Origin: Paraburkholderia aspalathi
Lineage (GTDB): Bacteria; Pseudomonadota; Gammaproteobacteria; Burkholderiales; Burkholderiaceae
Assembly (NCBI RefSeq): GCF_900116445.1
Contig: NZ_FPBH01000011.1
Location: 1-64,000, forward strand
Reading direction: 5' to 3'
Length of the DNA stretch: 64,000 bases
This document shows, piece after piece, positions 1-7,756 of the stretch; position 1 is the stretch's first letter; each line of letters opens with the position of its first letter. The translations under genes and the position numbers were made by a program. The notes under the pieces were generated by a model that made no database searches, was not told the DNA's origin, and was given only the letters and a program-made list of their open reading frames with translations.

Positions 1-281
1 ACACCATGGGCTGCCGAGCCTCGCGCATGAACGATGCGCTCGGGGATACGTTCGTGGTCGAAGTGCGTGATCTTCTCACGCATGATGAAATCTTCAAGCA
101 GCGAGGGGCCGCGCGGACCGGCGCGCAAGGTGTTCTGATTATCGGCGATCTTCACGCCCTGATTGGTTCGCAGCGCCTCACCTTCGGGACTGACTCGAAA
201 CGGTTCGAGATCCTTCGACTTCGGATCGTTGGCGTGTCCGGGTTTCACTGCGGGCTTCCGTGTATTCGTTTTTCCTGCCAT
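1..281 (-). CDS. katE: Large-subunit catalase (HPII/KatE type), N-terminal fragment
   Basis: The gene starts at ATG 281 and runs off the left edge, leaving about 93 residues. The tail of the fragment reads FDHERIPERIVHARGSAAHG, the conserved catalase segment that carries the distal haem histidine (VHARGSAAHG). It is preceded by the NTLRAGPRGPSLLEDF block usual in catalases. The long charged N-terminal extension before that block favours the large clade II (HPII-type) enzymes, which dismutate hydrogen peroxide in the cytoplasm. The start is supported by AAGGAG about 9 nt upstream. The rest of the gene, including the proximal haem tyrosine and the C-terminal flavodoxin-like domain, lies outside the window, so the size class is inferred from the N-terminus only. 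Confidence 0.88.
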   Translation of the reverse strand, partial: MAGKTNTRKPAVKPGHANDPKSKDLEPFRVSPEGEALRTNQGVKIADNQNTLRAGPRGPSLLEDFIMREKITHFDHERIPERIVHARGSAAHG

Positions 282-489
282 GAGATCTGCTCCTTGCGTT
301 CGGGCGCGCCGGGGAATGTCCGGTTTAACGCACTCGAAGAAGGCAGCAAGCGATGTACCCGCGAACATTCAATCGCGGTTTGGATTTGCCGCTGGATCAG
401 ACTGATGACTGATGGACTAAAGAAGCGGCGCGCCTGAATCACGCGCCTGCGTCCATGCGGTCAATGTCGTCAAATAGAGAGCCGCTGCG

Positions 490-1386
490 TCAGAAGCGAT
501 AGTTGATAGAGATGTCGGCCACGCCCGTGGCCCTGGTGTGTGTAATCGGACTATTGCCCGCACTGCCGACCAGTTGTTCGAATGCGCCGTCGGCAGTGGC
601 GAACCAGTGCTTGTCGAACAGCCACACCACGCTAATGCCGAAACCCACCGATTTGAAACCGGCACTCGCGTGATACTGCGAGTATTGCGAGTGCGCCGCC
701 TGGTTCTGATTCACACCGTACCAACTGTTCATGTAGGTGGAGTCCGCGAGCGTCACGTTCGGCCCGGCGAACCAGAAGAATTTTTTGGTGCTGCCCGGCA
801 TCGGCATATAGGCGCCCAGATCGCCGATCCAGCCGTTCGAGCCGCCGAAATAGCGTCGCACGTCGGCGCGCAGCACGAGCGGGAAATCTTTCGACACGAC
901 GTATTCGCCGGAGAGTTTGACGCCCGGCGCCGGATTGATGTTGCCGAGGCCGTTCAATTCCTGCGGATCGTCGTGCGCACGACGTCCGAGATCGTAGACG
1001 GCCGCGAGACTCGCGCGCCAGTTTTGCCCCTGCGCGAAGTTAACCCCGAGGCCTTCGCCGCTCGAAAAGAAGAACAGATCCTTGTAGCGCACGTCGATGC
1101 TCGGACCGGCCATCACGTGATACCGGTCGGAGCCCTCGTAACGCGGCTGGAACGATGTCGCCGCGCCGACGCGTAGCTGCCAGTCCGGAATGTCGGGCTG
1201 CCACATCTTCTGCAGCGGAATGCCCACGGAGTACTGCCATTCGCCCAATGGCGAGGGGGTTTGGGCGAAGGCCGAACCCGGCAGAATGCCAATACCGCCG
1301 AGGGTCACGGCGACCAGCGATGTTGCCGCGATGCTTGTTTGTTTGTTGCGGATCTTGCCGATCCGCTTTCTACGGCTGATCAACAC
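490..1386 (-). CDS. MipA/OmpV family outer membrane protein
   Basis: The protein is about 298 residues. It has a basic n-region, a hydrophobic stretch and an SAFA|Q signal-peptidase site near residue 41, followed by many alternating strands and a final aromatic YRF, the usual end of an outer membrane beta-barrel. MipA/OmpV proteins sit in the outer membrane; some act as scaffolds for murein synthesis and others are porin-like. The frame stays open further upstream, but GGAGG lies 6 nt before the GTG at 1386 (and 9 nt before the TTG at 1383), and this start gives a proper signal peptide. There is no obvious operon partner; the catalase lies downstream on the same strand after a 208-nt gap. The ligand is unknown. 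Confidence 0.8.
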   Translation of the reverse strand: MLISRRKRIGKIRNKQTSIAATSLVAVTLGGIGILPGSAFAQTPSPLGEWQYSVGIPLQKMWQPDIPDWQLRVGAATSFQPRYEGSDRYHVMAGPSIDVRYKDLFFFSSGEGLGVNFAQGQNWRASLAAVYDLGRRAHDDPQELNGLGNINPAPGVKLSGEYVVSKDFPLVLRADVRRYFGGSNGWIGDLGAYMPMPGSTKKFFWFAGPNVTLADSTYMNSWYGVNQNQAAHSQYSQYHASAGFKSVGFGISVVWLFDKHWFATADGAFEQLVGSAGNSPITHTRATGVADISINYRF

Positions 1387-1816
1387 CAGAAGCCTCCGTT
1401 TCTCGCGTATCGCGAAGAGGTTTATGTTCTCGCCCGAAGTCCACAACGGATTGGACACCATCCGGGCAACCGCCGCATTGCTACGCACGGCATGTAATTT
1501 TTTCAGCAAACGACACACCTTGCCCAACAAAACGCACCATTCGGTCCTGATACCGCCCCGTCAATGGGGCAATTGTATGAACAGATGCGTGCGAAAGATT
1601 TGCCGACGCACGCTGCTGTGCAAAATGCGGGCCTGGTCGCTGGGGAGCCAACTCTGATCGGAGAAACGGAAGGACAGACCGACGGACGCTGGCAAGCATG
1701 CCGTGGCGATGATGACAGGCAGAATACAACCACAAAAAAAGAGTGGCCGGCGCCGCGCGATGCGGCGCCGGCAAGCTCAGCGAGAGAAGATAGCCGCCGG
1801 CGTGGCGCTCGCCCTG
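1387..1816. other. Intergenic stretch between mipA and msrA
   Basis: No convincing gene is visible in these roughly 430 nt. The stretch contains the leader of the MipA-type gene and the msrA terminator described separately. Frames open on both strands here, but they show no signal peptide, ribosome-binding site or recognisable family. Confidence 0.6.
1734..1772 (-). terminator. Rho-independent terminator of msrB-msrA
   Basis: A perfect 11-bp stem (GCCGGCGCCGC at 1746-1756 paired with 1762-1772, loop of 5) is followed on the minus strand, after a few bases, by seven T residues (complement of A 1734-1740). It lies 45 nt after the msrA stop. Confidence 0.85.
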
Positions 1817-2560
1817 TTACTGCGCCGCTTCGACCAGCACCGCCTTGTCGCGATAGAGATTCGGAAACAGACGCTTCAGGTTGGCGACCTTCGGCATGTC
1901 GTTGATAGCGATATACGCCGAGTTTGGATGCAAGGTCAGGTAGTTCTGATGGTAGGACTCAGCCGGATAGAAGCCTTTGAACGGTTCCGTTTTCGTGACG
2001 ATCGGCGCCGGAAAGGCATGCGCCTTCTCGAGTTGCGCGATATAGCTTTGCGCGACGTGCCGCTGCGTGTCATTCAATGGGAACACGGCCGAGCGGTATT
2101 GCGTGCCGCTGTCCGGCCCCTGGCGATTCAACTCGGTCGGGTCCTGAATCACCGAGAAGTAGACCTGCAGTAACTGCCCGTAGGTGACCTTGGTGGGGTC
2201 GAACGTGACCTGCACGGATTCCGCGTGGCCGGTTTCGCCGCCACTGACGGTCTCGTACTGTGCGGTATCGCGCTGACCGCCCGAATAGCCCGATACCGCC
2301 TTTGTGACGCCTCGCACGTGCTGGAACACGCCCTGCACGCCCCAGAAACAGCCGCCCGCGAACACGGCGGTCTCTTCGTGTGCGGTCGTGGCGGAGATTG
2401 GTTCGTCGACCGCGGGCGGCGCAATGACAACCCCGGCTTCCGACGAGAATGCCATGCGCTGCGCCAGCAGCAGCGCAAGCGCGCCAAGTCCGACCGAAAG
2501 CGCTATAGCCGCCCCGCGCGAGCGGGCCGGTTTGCCGGTGATGCGTTTTTCGATGTTCAT
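1817..2560 (-). CDS. msrA: Peptide methionine (S)-S-oxide reductase MsrA, membrane-anchored
   Basis: The enzyme reduces the S-epimer of methionine sulfoxide in proteins. It has 247 residues, longer than the usual ~180-210 because of an N-terminal extension with one hydrophobic segment (about residues 17-36) that should export and anchor it in the inner membrane facing the periplasm. The catalytic GGCFWG motif has its nucleophilic cysteine at residue 71, followed by the family blocks SGYSGG and GHAESVQV and by YHQNYL near the C-terminus. The stop of msrB is 19 nt upstream, so the two are probably co-transcribed. A strong terminator follows. The exported N-terminus matches that of its partner MsrB, which suggests a periplasmic repair pair. 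Confidence 0.93.
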   Translation of the reverse strand: MNIEKRITGKPARSRGAAIALSVGLGALALLLAQRMAFSSEAGVVIAPPAVDEPISATTAHEETAVFAGGCFWGVQGVFQHVRGVTKAVSGYSGGQRDTAQYETVSGGETGHAESVQVTFDPTKVTYGQLLQVYFSVIQDPTELNRQGPDSGTQYRSAVFPLNDTQRHVAQSYIAQLEKAHAFPAPIVTKTEPFKGFYPAESYHQNYLTLHPNSAYIAINDMPKVANLKRLFPNLYRDKAVLVEAAQ

Positions 2561-2579
2561 GATGTCCGTCCTGATTCGA

Positions 2580-3092
2580 TCAACTCGTGCCGTGCGCGGC
2601 AGGCGTAAAAGTCAACGCGAGGCCGTTCATGCAATAGCGCAGGCCGGTCGGTTTGGGGCCGTCGTCGAATACGTGACCCAGATGGCCGCCGCAGCGCCGG
2701 CACAGTACTTCGTCGCGCGTCATGCCGAACGACTTGTCGGTATGCGTGATGACCGCGTGATCCATCGGCTGCCAGAAACTCGGCCAGCCGGTGCCGCTAT
2801 CGAACTTTGTTTTCGACGAAAACAGCGGCAGCGCGCAACCGGCGCACGCGAATGTGCCGACGCGGTGCTCGTCGTTCAGCGGGCTGCTGAATGGGCGCTC
2901 CGTGCCCGCTTCGCGCAACACGCGGAATTGCGCGTCCGTGAGCAGCTTGTGCCATTCGGCGTCGCTGTGCGCAACCTCGTAGGCCGCCGCTGTGCCCAAG
3001 TCCGCCGCGCCTGCCGTGCGCCATGCCGCGGTGCCGCCGGCGAGCGACGCCGCGCCGATTAACCTGAAGAATGTCCGTCTGTTGCAAGCCAT
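2580..3092 (-). CDS. msrB: Peptide methionine (R)-S-oxide reductase MsrB, Tat-exported
   Basis: The enzyme reduces the R-epimer of methionine sulfoxide. It has 170 residues. The N-terminus NRRTFFRL followed by a hydrophobic stretch and Ala-rich cleavage region looks like a Tat signal. The zinc site is formed by CAGC (83/86) and CRRC (131/134), and the catalytic cysteine is C154 in RYCMN. All family landmarks, including TGWPSFW, are intact. It is the first gene of the msrB-msrA pair. Tat export would mean that zinc is loaded before transport, which is inference. The role is probably repair of envelope proteins after oxidative damage. Confidence 0.93.
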   Translation of the reverse strand: MACNRRTFFRLIGAASLAGGTAAWRTAGAADLGTAAAYEVAHSDAEWHKLLTDAQFRVLREAGTERPFSSPLNDEHRVGTFACAGCALPLFSSKTKFDSGTGWPSFWQPMDHAVITHTDKSFGMTRDEVLCRRCGGHLGHVFDDGPKPTGLRYCMNGLALTFTPAAHGTS

Positions 3093-3227
3093 GATGATCG
3101 CCCCGGAAAGTCCGTACCGCCCACCCGCTCAGGCGCTAAGCGCGCCGCCCGCGAGTGGTCCCGACACTTAGTCGTCCAGCAAGGGGATTTATGACAGCAT
3201 GCGCGTCTTTTAACTTGGCGGCAGCGA

Positions 3228-3767
3228 CTACAGCGGAAATTTGGTGGTCGACAGGATTTCCTTGAGTACCATAAACGAGCGGATTTGCCGGACGCCCGGC
3301 AAATAGAGCAACTGTTCCGCGTGCAGACGGTTGAAGCTGTCGCTATCGCGCGTACGGATCGTCATGAAATAGTCGAATTCGCCGGTCACGACGTGGCACT
3401 CCATGCACCCCGCCACCTTCTGCGCCGCTTTTTCGAACTCGGCAAACGACTCCGGCGTGGAGCGATCCAGCACCACGCCGATGATGACCAGCATGCCCGC
3501 CCCGGCGGCCTTCGGGTCGATTAACGCGACGACGCCGCGAATCAGCCCCGATTCCTTCAGCCGCTCGACGCGCCGCAGACATGCCGGCGCACTCAGTTTG
3601 ACTTTGGCGGCGAGCGCGACGTTCGAGATCGACGCGTCGGTTTGCAGTTGACGCAGGATCGCCCGGTCGATGCGATCGAGCGCGTGAAGCGGATCGGCTT
3701 CCGCGGATGAAGCGGCGGCAACTGCGGCGGCAGTCATCGGTGCTTTACGAACTTTTGTTGCGTTCAT
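3228..3767 (-). CDS. acdR: Lrp/AsnC family regulator (probable AcdR of acdS)
   Basis: The protein has 179 residues: a disordered Ala-rich N-terminus (1-27), an AsnC-type winged helix-turn-helix (about 30-85, LDRIDRAILRQLQTDASISN onward), and an AsnC ligand-binding domain (about 90-175) of the kind that forms octamers or dimers. It is divergent from acdS with 161 nt between the starts. In other proteobacteria this arrangement holds the Lrp-type regulator AcdR, which activates ACC deaminase in response to ACC. The symbol rests on that context; the DNA-binding domain alone only proves the Lrp/AsnC family. Confidence 0.8.
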   Translation of the reverse strand: MNATKVRKAPMTAAAVAAASSAEADPLHALDRIDRAILRQLQTDASISNVALAAKVKLSAPACLRRVERLKESGLIRGVVALIDPKAAGAGMLVIIGVVLDRSTPESFAEFEKAAQKVAGCMECHVVTGEFDYFMTIRTRDSDSFNRLHAEQLLYLPGVRQIRSFMVLKEILSTTKFPL

Positions 3768-3928
3768 TGATTCCTGCCTGGCTGTTTATTAAGTCATTTT
3801 TGAGTGCGTCGCTCTAAAAGTAGGCGGAACAGAATTTATTTGCAAGCTCATTTCTAGCGCTTTTCCCTACCATTTGTTGTACCGCGACGGCTTGTTGCTC
3901 GCGTCAAACCTACAATTTTGGAGCTGCC

Positions 3929-4945
3929 ATGAACCTGCAACGATTCCCTCGCTACCCGCTGACATTCGGGCCCACACCGATCCAACCGCTGAAGCGTTTG
4001 AGCGACCACCTGGGCGGCAAAGTGCATCTCTATGCGAAGCGCGAGGACTGCAACAGCGGCTTCGCCTTCGGCGGCAACAAGACACGCAAGCTGGAGTATC
4101 TGATTCCCGAGGCGTTGGCGCAGGGTTGCGACACGCTGGTGTCGATTGGCGGCATCCAGTCGAACCAAACCCGCCAGGTGGCGGCGGTTGCGGCGCATCT
4201 GGGAATGAAGTGCGTGCTGGTACAGGAGAACTGGGTCAACTATTCAGACGCCGTGTACGACCGGGTCGGCAACATCCAGATGTCGCGCATTCTGGGCGCG
4301 GACGTCCGCCTGGTTGCCGACGGCTTCGACATTGGCTTTCGCAAGAGCTGGGAGGATGCACTGGAGAGCGTGCGCGCCGCAGGCGGCAAGCCCTACCCGA
4401 TCCCGGCCGGCTGTTCCGACCATCCGCTGGGCGGCCTCGGCTTCGTCGGCTTTGCTGAAGAAGTCCGCCAACAGGAAGCCGAACTGGGCTTCAAATTCGA
4501 CTACATCGTGGTGTGTTCCGTGACCGGCAGCACCCAGGCCGGCATGGTAGTGGGCTTCGCCGCCGACGGCCGCGCCGAGCGCGTGATCGGCATCGACGCA
4601 TCCGCGAAACCGGCACAAACGCGCGAGCAAATCACCCGAATCGCGAAGCAGACCGCCGGAAAAGTCGGCCTGGAGCGCGACATCACGAGCAAGGACGTGG
4701 TCCTGGACGAACGCTACGCCGGCCCCGAATACGGCTTGCCGAACGAAGGCACGCTGGAAGCAATCCGCCTATGCGCGCGCCTCGAGGGCGTACTGACCGA
4801 CCCGGTGTACGAGGGCAAATCGATGCACGGCATGATCGACATGGTCCGAAACGGCGAATTCCCGGAAGGCTCACGCGTGCTGTACGCGCACTTGGGCGGC
4901 GTGCCGGCGTTGAACGGTTACAGCTTCATTTTCCGGAACGGCTAA
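3929..4945 (+). CDS. acdS: 1-aminocyclopropane-1-carboxylate deaminase
   Basis: The enzyme converts ACC, the plant ethylene precursor, to 2-oxobutanoate and ammonia using PLP in the cytoplasm. Its 338 residues are the family standard. The PLP lysine is K51 in GGNKTRK, S78 is in IQSNQTRQ, and the residues that separate true deaminases from D-cysteine desulfhydrases are present: Tyr294, Glu295 and Leu322. The start at 3929 is preceded by TTTTGGAG with normal spacing. It stands alone as a transcription unit opposite the Lrp regulator. The presence of acdS is a hallmark of rhizosphere bacteria that lower plant ethylene. Confidence 0.97.
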   Translation: MNLQRFPRYPLTFGPTPIQPLKRLSDHLGGKVHLYAKREDCNSGFAFGGNKTRKLEYLIPEALAQGCDTLVSIGGIQSNQTRQVAAVAAHLGMKCVLVQENWVNYSDAVYDRVGNIQMSRILGADVRLVADGFDIGFRKSWEDALESVRAAGGKPYPIPAGCSDHPLGGLGFVGFAEEVRQQEAELGFKFDYIVVCSVTGSTQAGMVVGFAADGRAERVIGIDASAKPAQTREQITRIAKQTAGKVGLERDITSKDVVLDERYAGPEYGLPNEGTLEAIRLCARLEGVLTDPVYEGKSMHGMIDMVRNGEFPEGSRVLYAHLGGVPALNGYSFIFRNG

Positions 4946-5405
4946 GCGGCGGTAGGCTTGGGAGTGGCGGACGGCGGCGGCGGCAGCGGGCGGCAGCGGG
5001 CGGTGATTAGTCTGCCGTGACAAGGTCCGCCGCTGCTCCGCGAAGTGTCGCTGATCAGTGGCGAAGCCGGGGACTGAAACGCAGCGATCGGTTTTATGAA
5101 TTACTCTTCGGCGCGCGCAGCGCCGCCGGAAGTATGACGCCCTTGTCACAAGCTTATGCAGGGGCACGAACCCAGATTCCAGATGCACCACTACCCTGAG
5201 CGAGCTGCGGTGCCCACTTAGCAGGGGCTTCTAGCCGCTTTCTTTGCTTATCTTTCTTTGCGGCGGCAAAGAAAGTAAGTGCCGCCCCGCACAGGGGCAA
5301 CGCTAATAGACCACTAACAAAACAAGGAAAGGCACGAAAGCCAGAACAAGGAAAGGCCAAAGCCCCAGGCACACAGACAAACAAGCGCCGCGCAGGCAAA
5401 AAACA
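4946..5405. other. Intergenic stretch after acdS
   Basis: This 460-nt stretch holds a GGCGGCAGCGG-rich patch (about 4970-5010), the Burkholderia-type repeat described separately, and an A/C-rich tail up to the lysR stop. No protein gene is supported. Open frames across the repeat read lysine- and alanine-rich nonsense generated by the repeat itself. Confidence 0.6.
5225..5357. repeat. Burkholderia-type dispersed intergenic repeat
   Basis: The stretch contains a perfect 10-bp hairpin (CTTTCTTTGC 5252-5261, loop of 4, complement 5266-5275), a second hairpin GCCCC-GCACA-GGGGC (5284-5298), and a 13-bp direct repeat AACAAGGAAAGGC at 5321-5333 and 5345-5357. From memory, closely similar blocks occur many times in intergenic regions of Paraburkholderia genomes. 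The repeat status is therefore established knowledge, not shown by a second copy within this window. Its function is unknown. Confidence 0.65.
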
Positions 5406-6296
5406 TCAACCCATCAACCTCTTCCTCAAACTCTCCCTCAAAAACTCAACAAAAACCCGAATACTGACAGAGCTCTGCCGATGCTGCGGATAGACAGCAT
5501 AAACAGTAGTCGCCGAAGGCAAGAACTCCTCGAGAACAGTCACAAGCAACCCACTCCCCACCGCCTCAGCGACAATAAAATCAGGAAGCCGAACAATCCC
5601 CAACCCAGCCACAGCCGCATCGCGAACCAACTCCCCATTATTAGCCCGAAGCGGCCCACTAACCTCGACTCCCTTAGAAACCCCATCAACAACAAAATCC
5701 CAACTCACAACCCCACCATGCCCATACAACAGACATGAGTGCCGCGCAAGATCAGCAGGCACAACCGGCGCCCCCCGCCTCCGCACATACCCAGGACTAC
5801 AACACACCACCATCCTGACATCCACAAGCTTCTGCGCAATCAAAGTGGAATCCGGCAACGCGCCAATCCGAATCGCCATATCGAACCCCTCGCCGACCAC
5901 ATCGACAGTACGATCGCTCAACTCCATATCGAAGCGCACATCTGCATGCTCGCGCAGAAAGCTCGCCACCAATGGCGACAGATGCATCATCCCAAACGAC
6001 ATCGGCGCACTAACCCGCAAGAGCCCGCGCGGCCCGGCGCGCCGCAACGACATCGCCTGCTCGGCGTCTTCCACCTCACCCAGAATGCGCCGCGCACGCT
6101 CATAAAACTCTTGCCCGAGTTCGGTCACAGCCAACTTGCGCGTATTGCGGATCAGCAGTTGCACGCCGAGCGCCTCTTCCAGCGCCATAACGCGCCGGCT
6201 GACGAACTGCTTCGACAGCGCCAGCCGTTTTGCTGCGGCGGTGAAGTTATGGGCGTCGACCGTGGCGACAAAGATCCGCATATCATCGAGTTGCAT
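5406..6296 (-). CDS. LysR family transcriptional regulator
   Basis: The protein has 296 residues: a winged helix-turn-helix (about 1-60; DDMRIFVATVDAHNFTAAAK) and a LysR substrate-binding domain (about 88-292). The ATG at 6296 has AAGGTGG 8 nt upstream and fits the family N-terminus better than the GTG at 6308. It is divergent from the pirin-doxX unit, which it probably controls. The 3' half (below about 5900) switches to codons ending in T or G (GTT, GGG, TTG, GCT), while the 5' half uses C- and G-ending codons like its neighbours. The protein still looks intact, so the switch is nearly synonymous. The ligand is unknown. Confidence 0.88.
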   Translation of the reverse strand: MQLDDMRIFVATVDAHNFTAAAKRLALSKQFVSRRVMALEEALGVQLLIRNTRKLAVTELGQEFYERARRILGEVEDAEQAMSLRRAGPRGLLRVSAPMSFGMMHLSPLVASFLREHADVRFDMELSDRTVDVVGEGFDMAIRIGALPDSTLIAQKLVDVRMVVCCSPGYVRRRGAPVVPADLARHSCLLYGHGGVVSWDFVVDGVSKGVEVSGPLRANNGELVRDAAVAGLGIVRLPDFIVAEAVGSGLLVTVLEEFLPSATTVYAVYPQHRQSSVSIRVFVEFLRESLRKRLMG

Positions 6297-6432
6297 CGTA
6301 TTGTCCACCTTACGGAGACAGTGTTTCCTATATGCATCCGATTATAACCATCCTGATTGACCTACACTGTCATTCATGGATCGCGGCCAAACATCCGGCC
6401 GGATCGCACAACCGGAAACAAGGAGAAATACG

Positions 6433-7158
6433 ATGCTCGAAATCAGACACGCCAATCAACGCGGCCGCGCGGAGCACGGCTGGCTTAGCTCGCGTCATAC
6501 GTTTTCCTTCGCGAACTATCACGATCCGAAGCAGAACGGCTTTTCCGACCTGCTCGTGATCAACGACGACCGTGTCGCACCAGCGCAAGGATTCGGCAAG
6601 CATCCGCACCGCGACATGGAAATTTTTTCGTACGTGCTGGAAGGCGCGCTGGAACATAAGGACACGATGGGCACCGGCTCGGTGATCGTGCCTGGCGACA
6701 TCCAGTTGATGAGCGCGGGAACCGGCGTCGCGCATAGCGAATACAACCATTCGAAGACCGACCCGGTGCACTTCATGCAGATCTGGATTGCGCCGGCGCA
6801 GAAAGGCACCACGCCGCGCTATCAGCAACGGCGCTTTGGCGCGGACGAGAAGCGTGGAGTGCTGCGCCTCGTGATGTCACCGGACGGTGCGAACGACTCG
6901 CTGGTGCTGCAACAGGACGCGCGGGTCTATGCCGGTCTTTTCGACGGTGACGAAACTGCGCGCCTCGAACTGGCCAGTAATCGCTATGCTTATATTCACG
7001 TGGCGCGCGGCAGTGTCACGGTAAACGGCGTCGAGCTTGGCGAAGGCGACGGCGCGCGGGTCCGCGGCGAAGAAGCCCTGACCTTCACGCAAGGTCACGA
7101 CGCGGAGGTGTTGGTGTTCGATCTGCGTAATATTGAAGTATCGGAGTTGTGGGCTTAA
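6433..7158 (+). CDS. Pirin family protein (bicupin, quercetinase-like)
   Basis: The protein has 241 residues. The N-terminal cupin carries the pirin metal ligands HPHRDMEIFSYVLEG (about 57-71) and HSEYN (about 100), and the C-terminal part is the second, degenerate cupin. YhhW-type pirins bind iron and can oxidise quercetin in vitro; their physiological role is often redox sensing or stress response. The ATG at 6433 follows AAGGAG 8 nt upstream, so the longer frame from 6376 is not the real start. DoxX follows 96 nt downstream, and the LysR gene is divergent. LysR-pirin-DoxX is a common proteobacterial set. Confidence 0.9.
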   Translation: MLEIRHANQRGRAEHGWLSSRHTFSFANYHDPKQNGFSDLLVINDDRVAPAQGFGKHPHRDMEIFSYVLEGALEHKDTMGTGSVIVPGDIQLMSAGTGVAHSEYNHSKTDPVHFMQIWIAPAQKGTTPRYQQRRFGADEKRGVLRLVMSPDGANDSLVLQQDARVYAGLFDGDETARLELASNRYAYIHVARGSVTVNGVELGEGDGARVRGEEALTFTQGHDAEVLVFDLRNIEVSELWA

Positions 7159-7254
7159 GCGGCTCAATCCTGTCGTTAGATCTGGCCGGCTCAAGCGTGG
7201 CTCGCCGCGAAGTTTGCGGCGAACCGCACCGTCCCTTACCTACAGAGAAAAATC

Positions 7255-7668
7255 ATGCGCTATACGCTATTTGAAAACCAGAAAGACACGGTCCTTCTCA
7301 TCGCCCGCATCCTGTTGATGGTGCTGTTCGTGATGTTCGGCTGGTCGAAGCTGACCGGTTTTTCCGGCACCGTCGCTTATATGACGTCTACCGGCGCGCC
7401 TGCGCCTGAGTTGTCGGCGGCCATCGCCGTCGTGATGGAACTAGTGGTGGGCATCGCGCTGCTGGTGGGCTTCTATACGCGGCCACTTGCGTTGCTGCTG
7501 GCGCTCTATACGCTCGGCACCGCGATCATCGGCCACCACTACTGGAACATGACGGGCGCGGTGCAATACGACAACATGATCCACTTCTACAAGAACATCA
7601 GCATCATGGGTGGACTGCTGTTGTTGTGTGTGACCGGCGCCGGCAAGTACTCGATCGACCGGCGTTAA
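7255..7668 (+). CDS. DoxX family membrane protein
   Basis: A 137-residue inner membrane protein with four hydrophobic helices (about 12-30, 52-70, 75-92, 108-127) and the DoxX signature FVMFGWSKLTGF at the end of helix 1. DoxX-like subunits occur in quinone-linked oxidoreductases and in oxidative-stress complexes, but this type usually has no defined partner. It follows the pirin gene on the same strand and ends at a bidirectional terminator shared with alkB. Confidence 0.88.
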   Translation: MRYTLFENQKDTVLLIARILLMVLFVMFGWSKLTGFSGTVAYMTSTGAPAPELSAAIAVVMELVVGIALLVGFYTRPLALLLALYTLGTAIIGHHYWNMTGAVQYDNMIHFYKNISIMGGLLLLCVTGAGKYSIDRR

Positions 7669-7700
7669 AGCCACGCTGCCGCAGTTCGATAAACTCGATA

Positions 7701-7735
7701 AAAAAAGCCGCCCGACACTGCCCGGGCGGCTTTTT
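7701..7735. terminator. Bidirectional rho-independent terminator
   Basis: The stem GCCGCCCG (7707-7714) pairs with CGGGCGGC (7723-7730), flanked by six A on the left and five T on the right. It can therefore terminate both doxX (plus) and alkB (minus), which converge here. Confidence 0.92.
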
Positions 7736-7756
7736 CTTTGCAAGAAGCAATCCACG

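Noticed and set aside
5154..5399. An 81-codon minus-strand frame across the intergenic repeat
   Set aside because: The sequence is produced by the dispersed repeat (Lys/Ala-rich around the hairpin), and its codon pattern is not gene-like.
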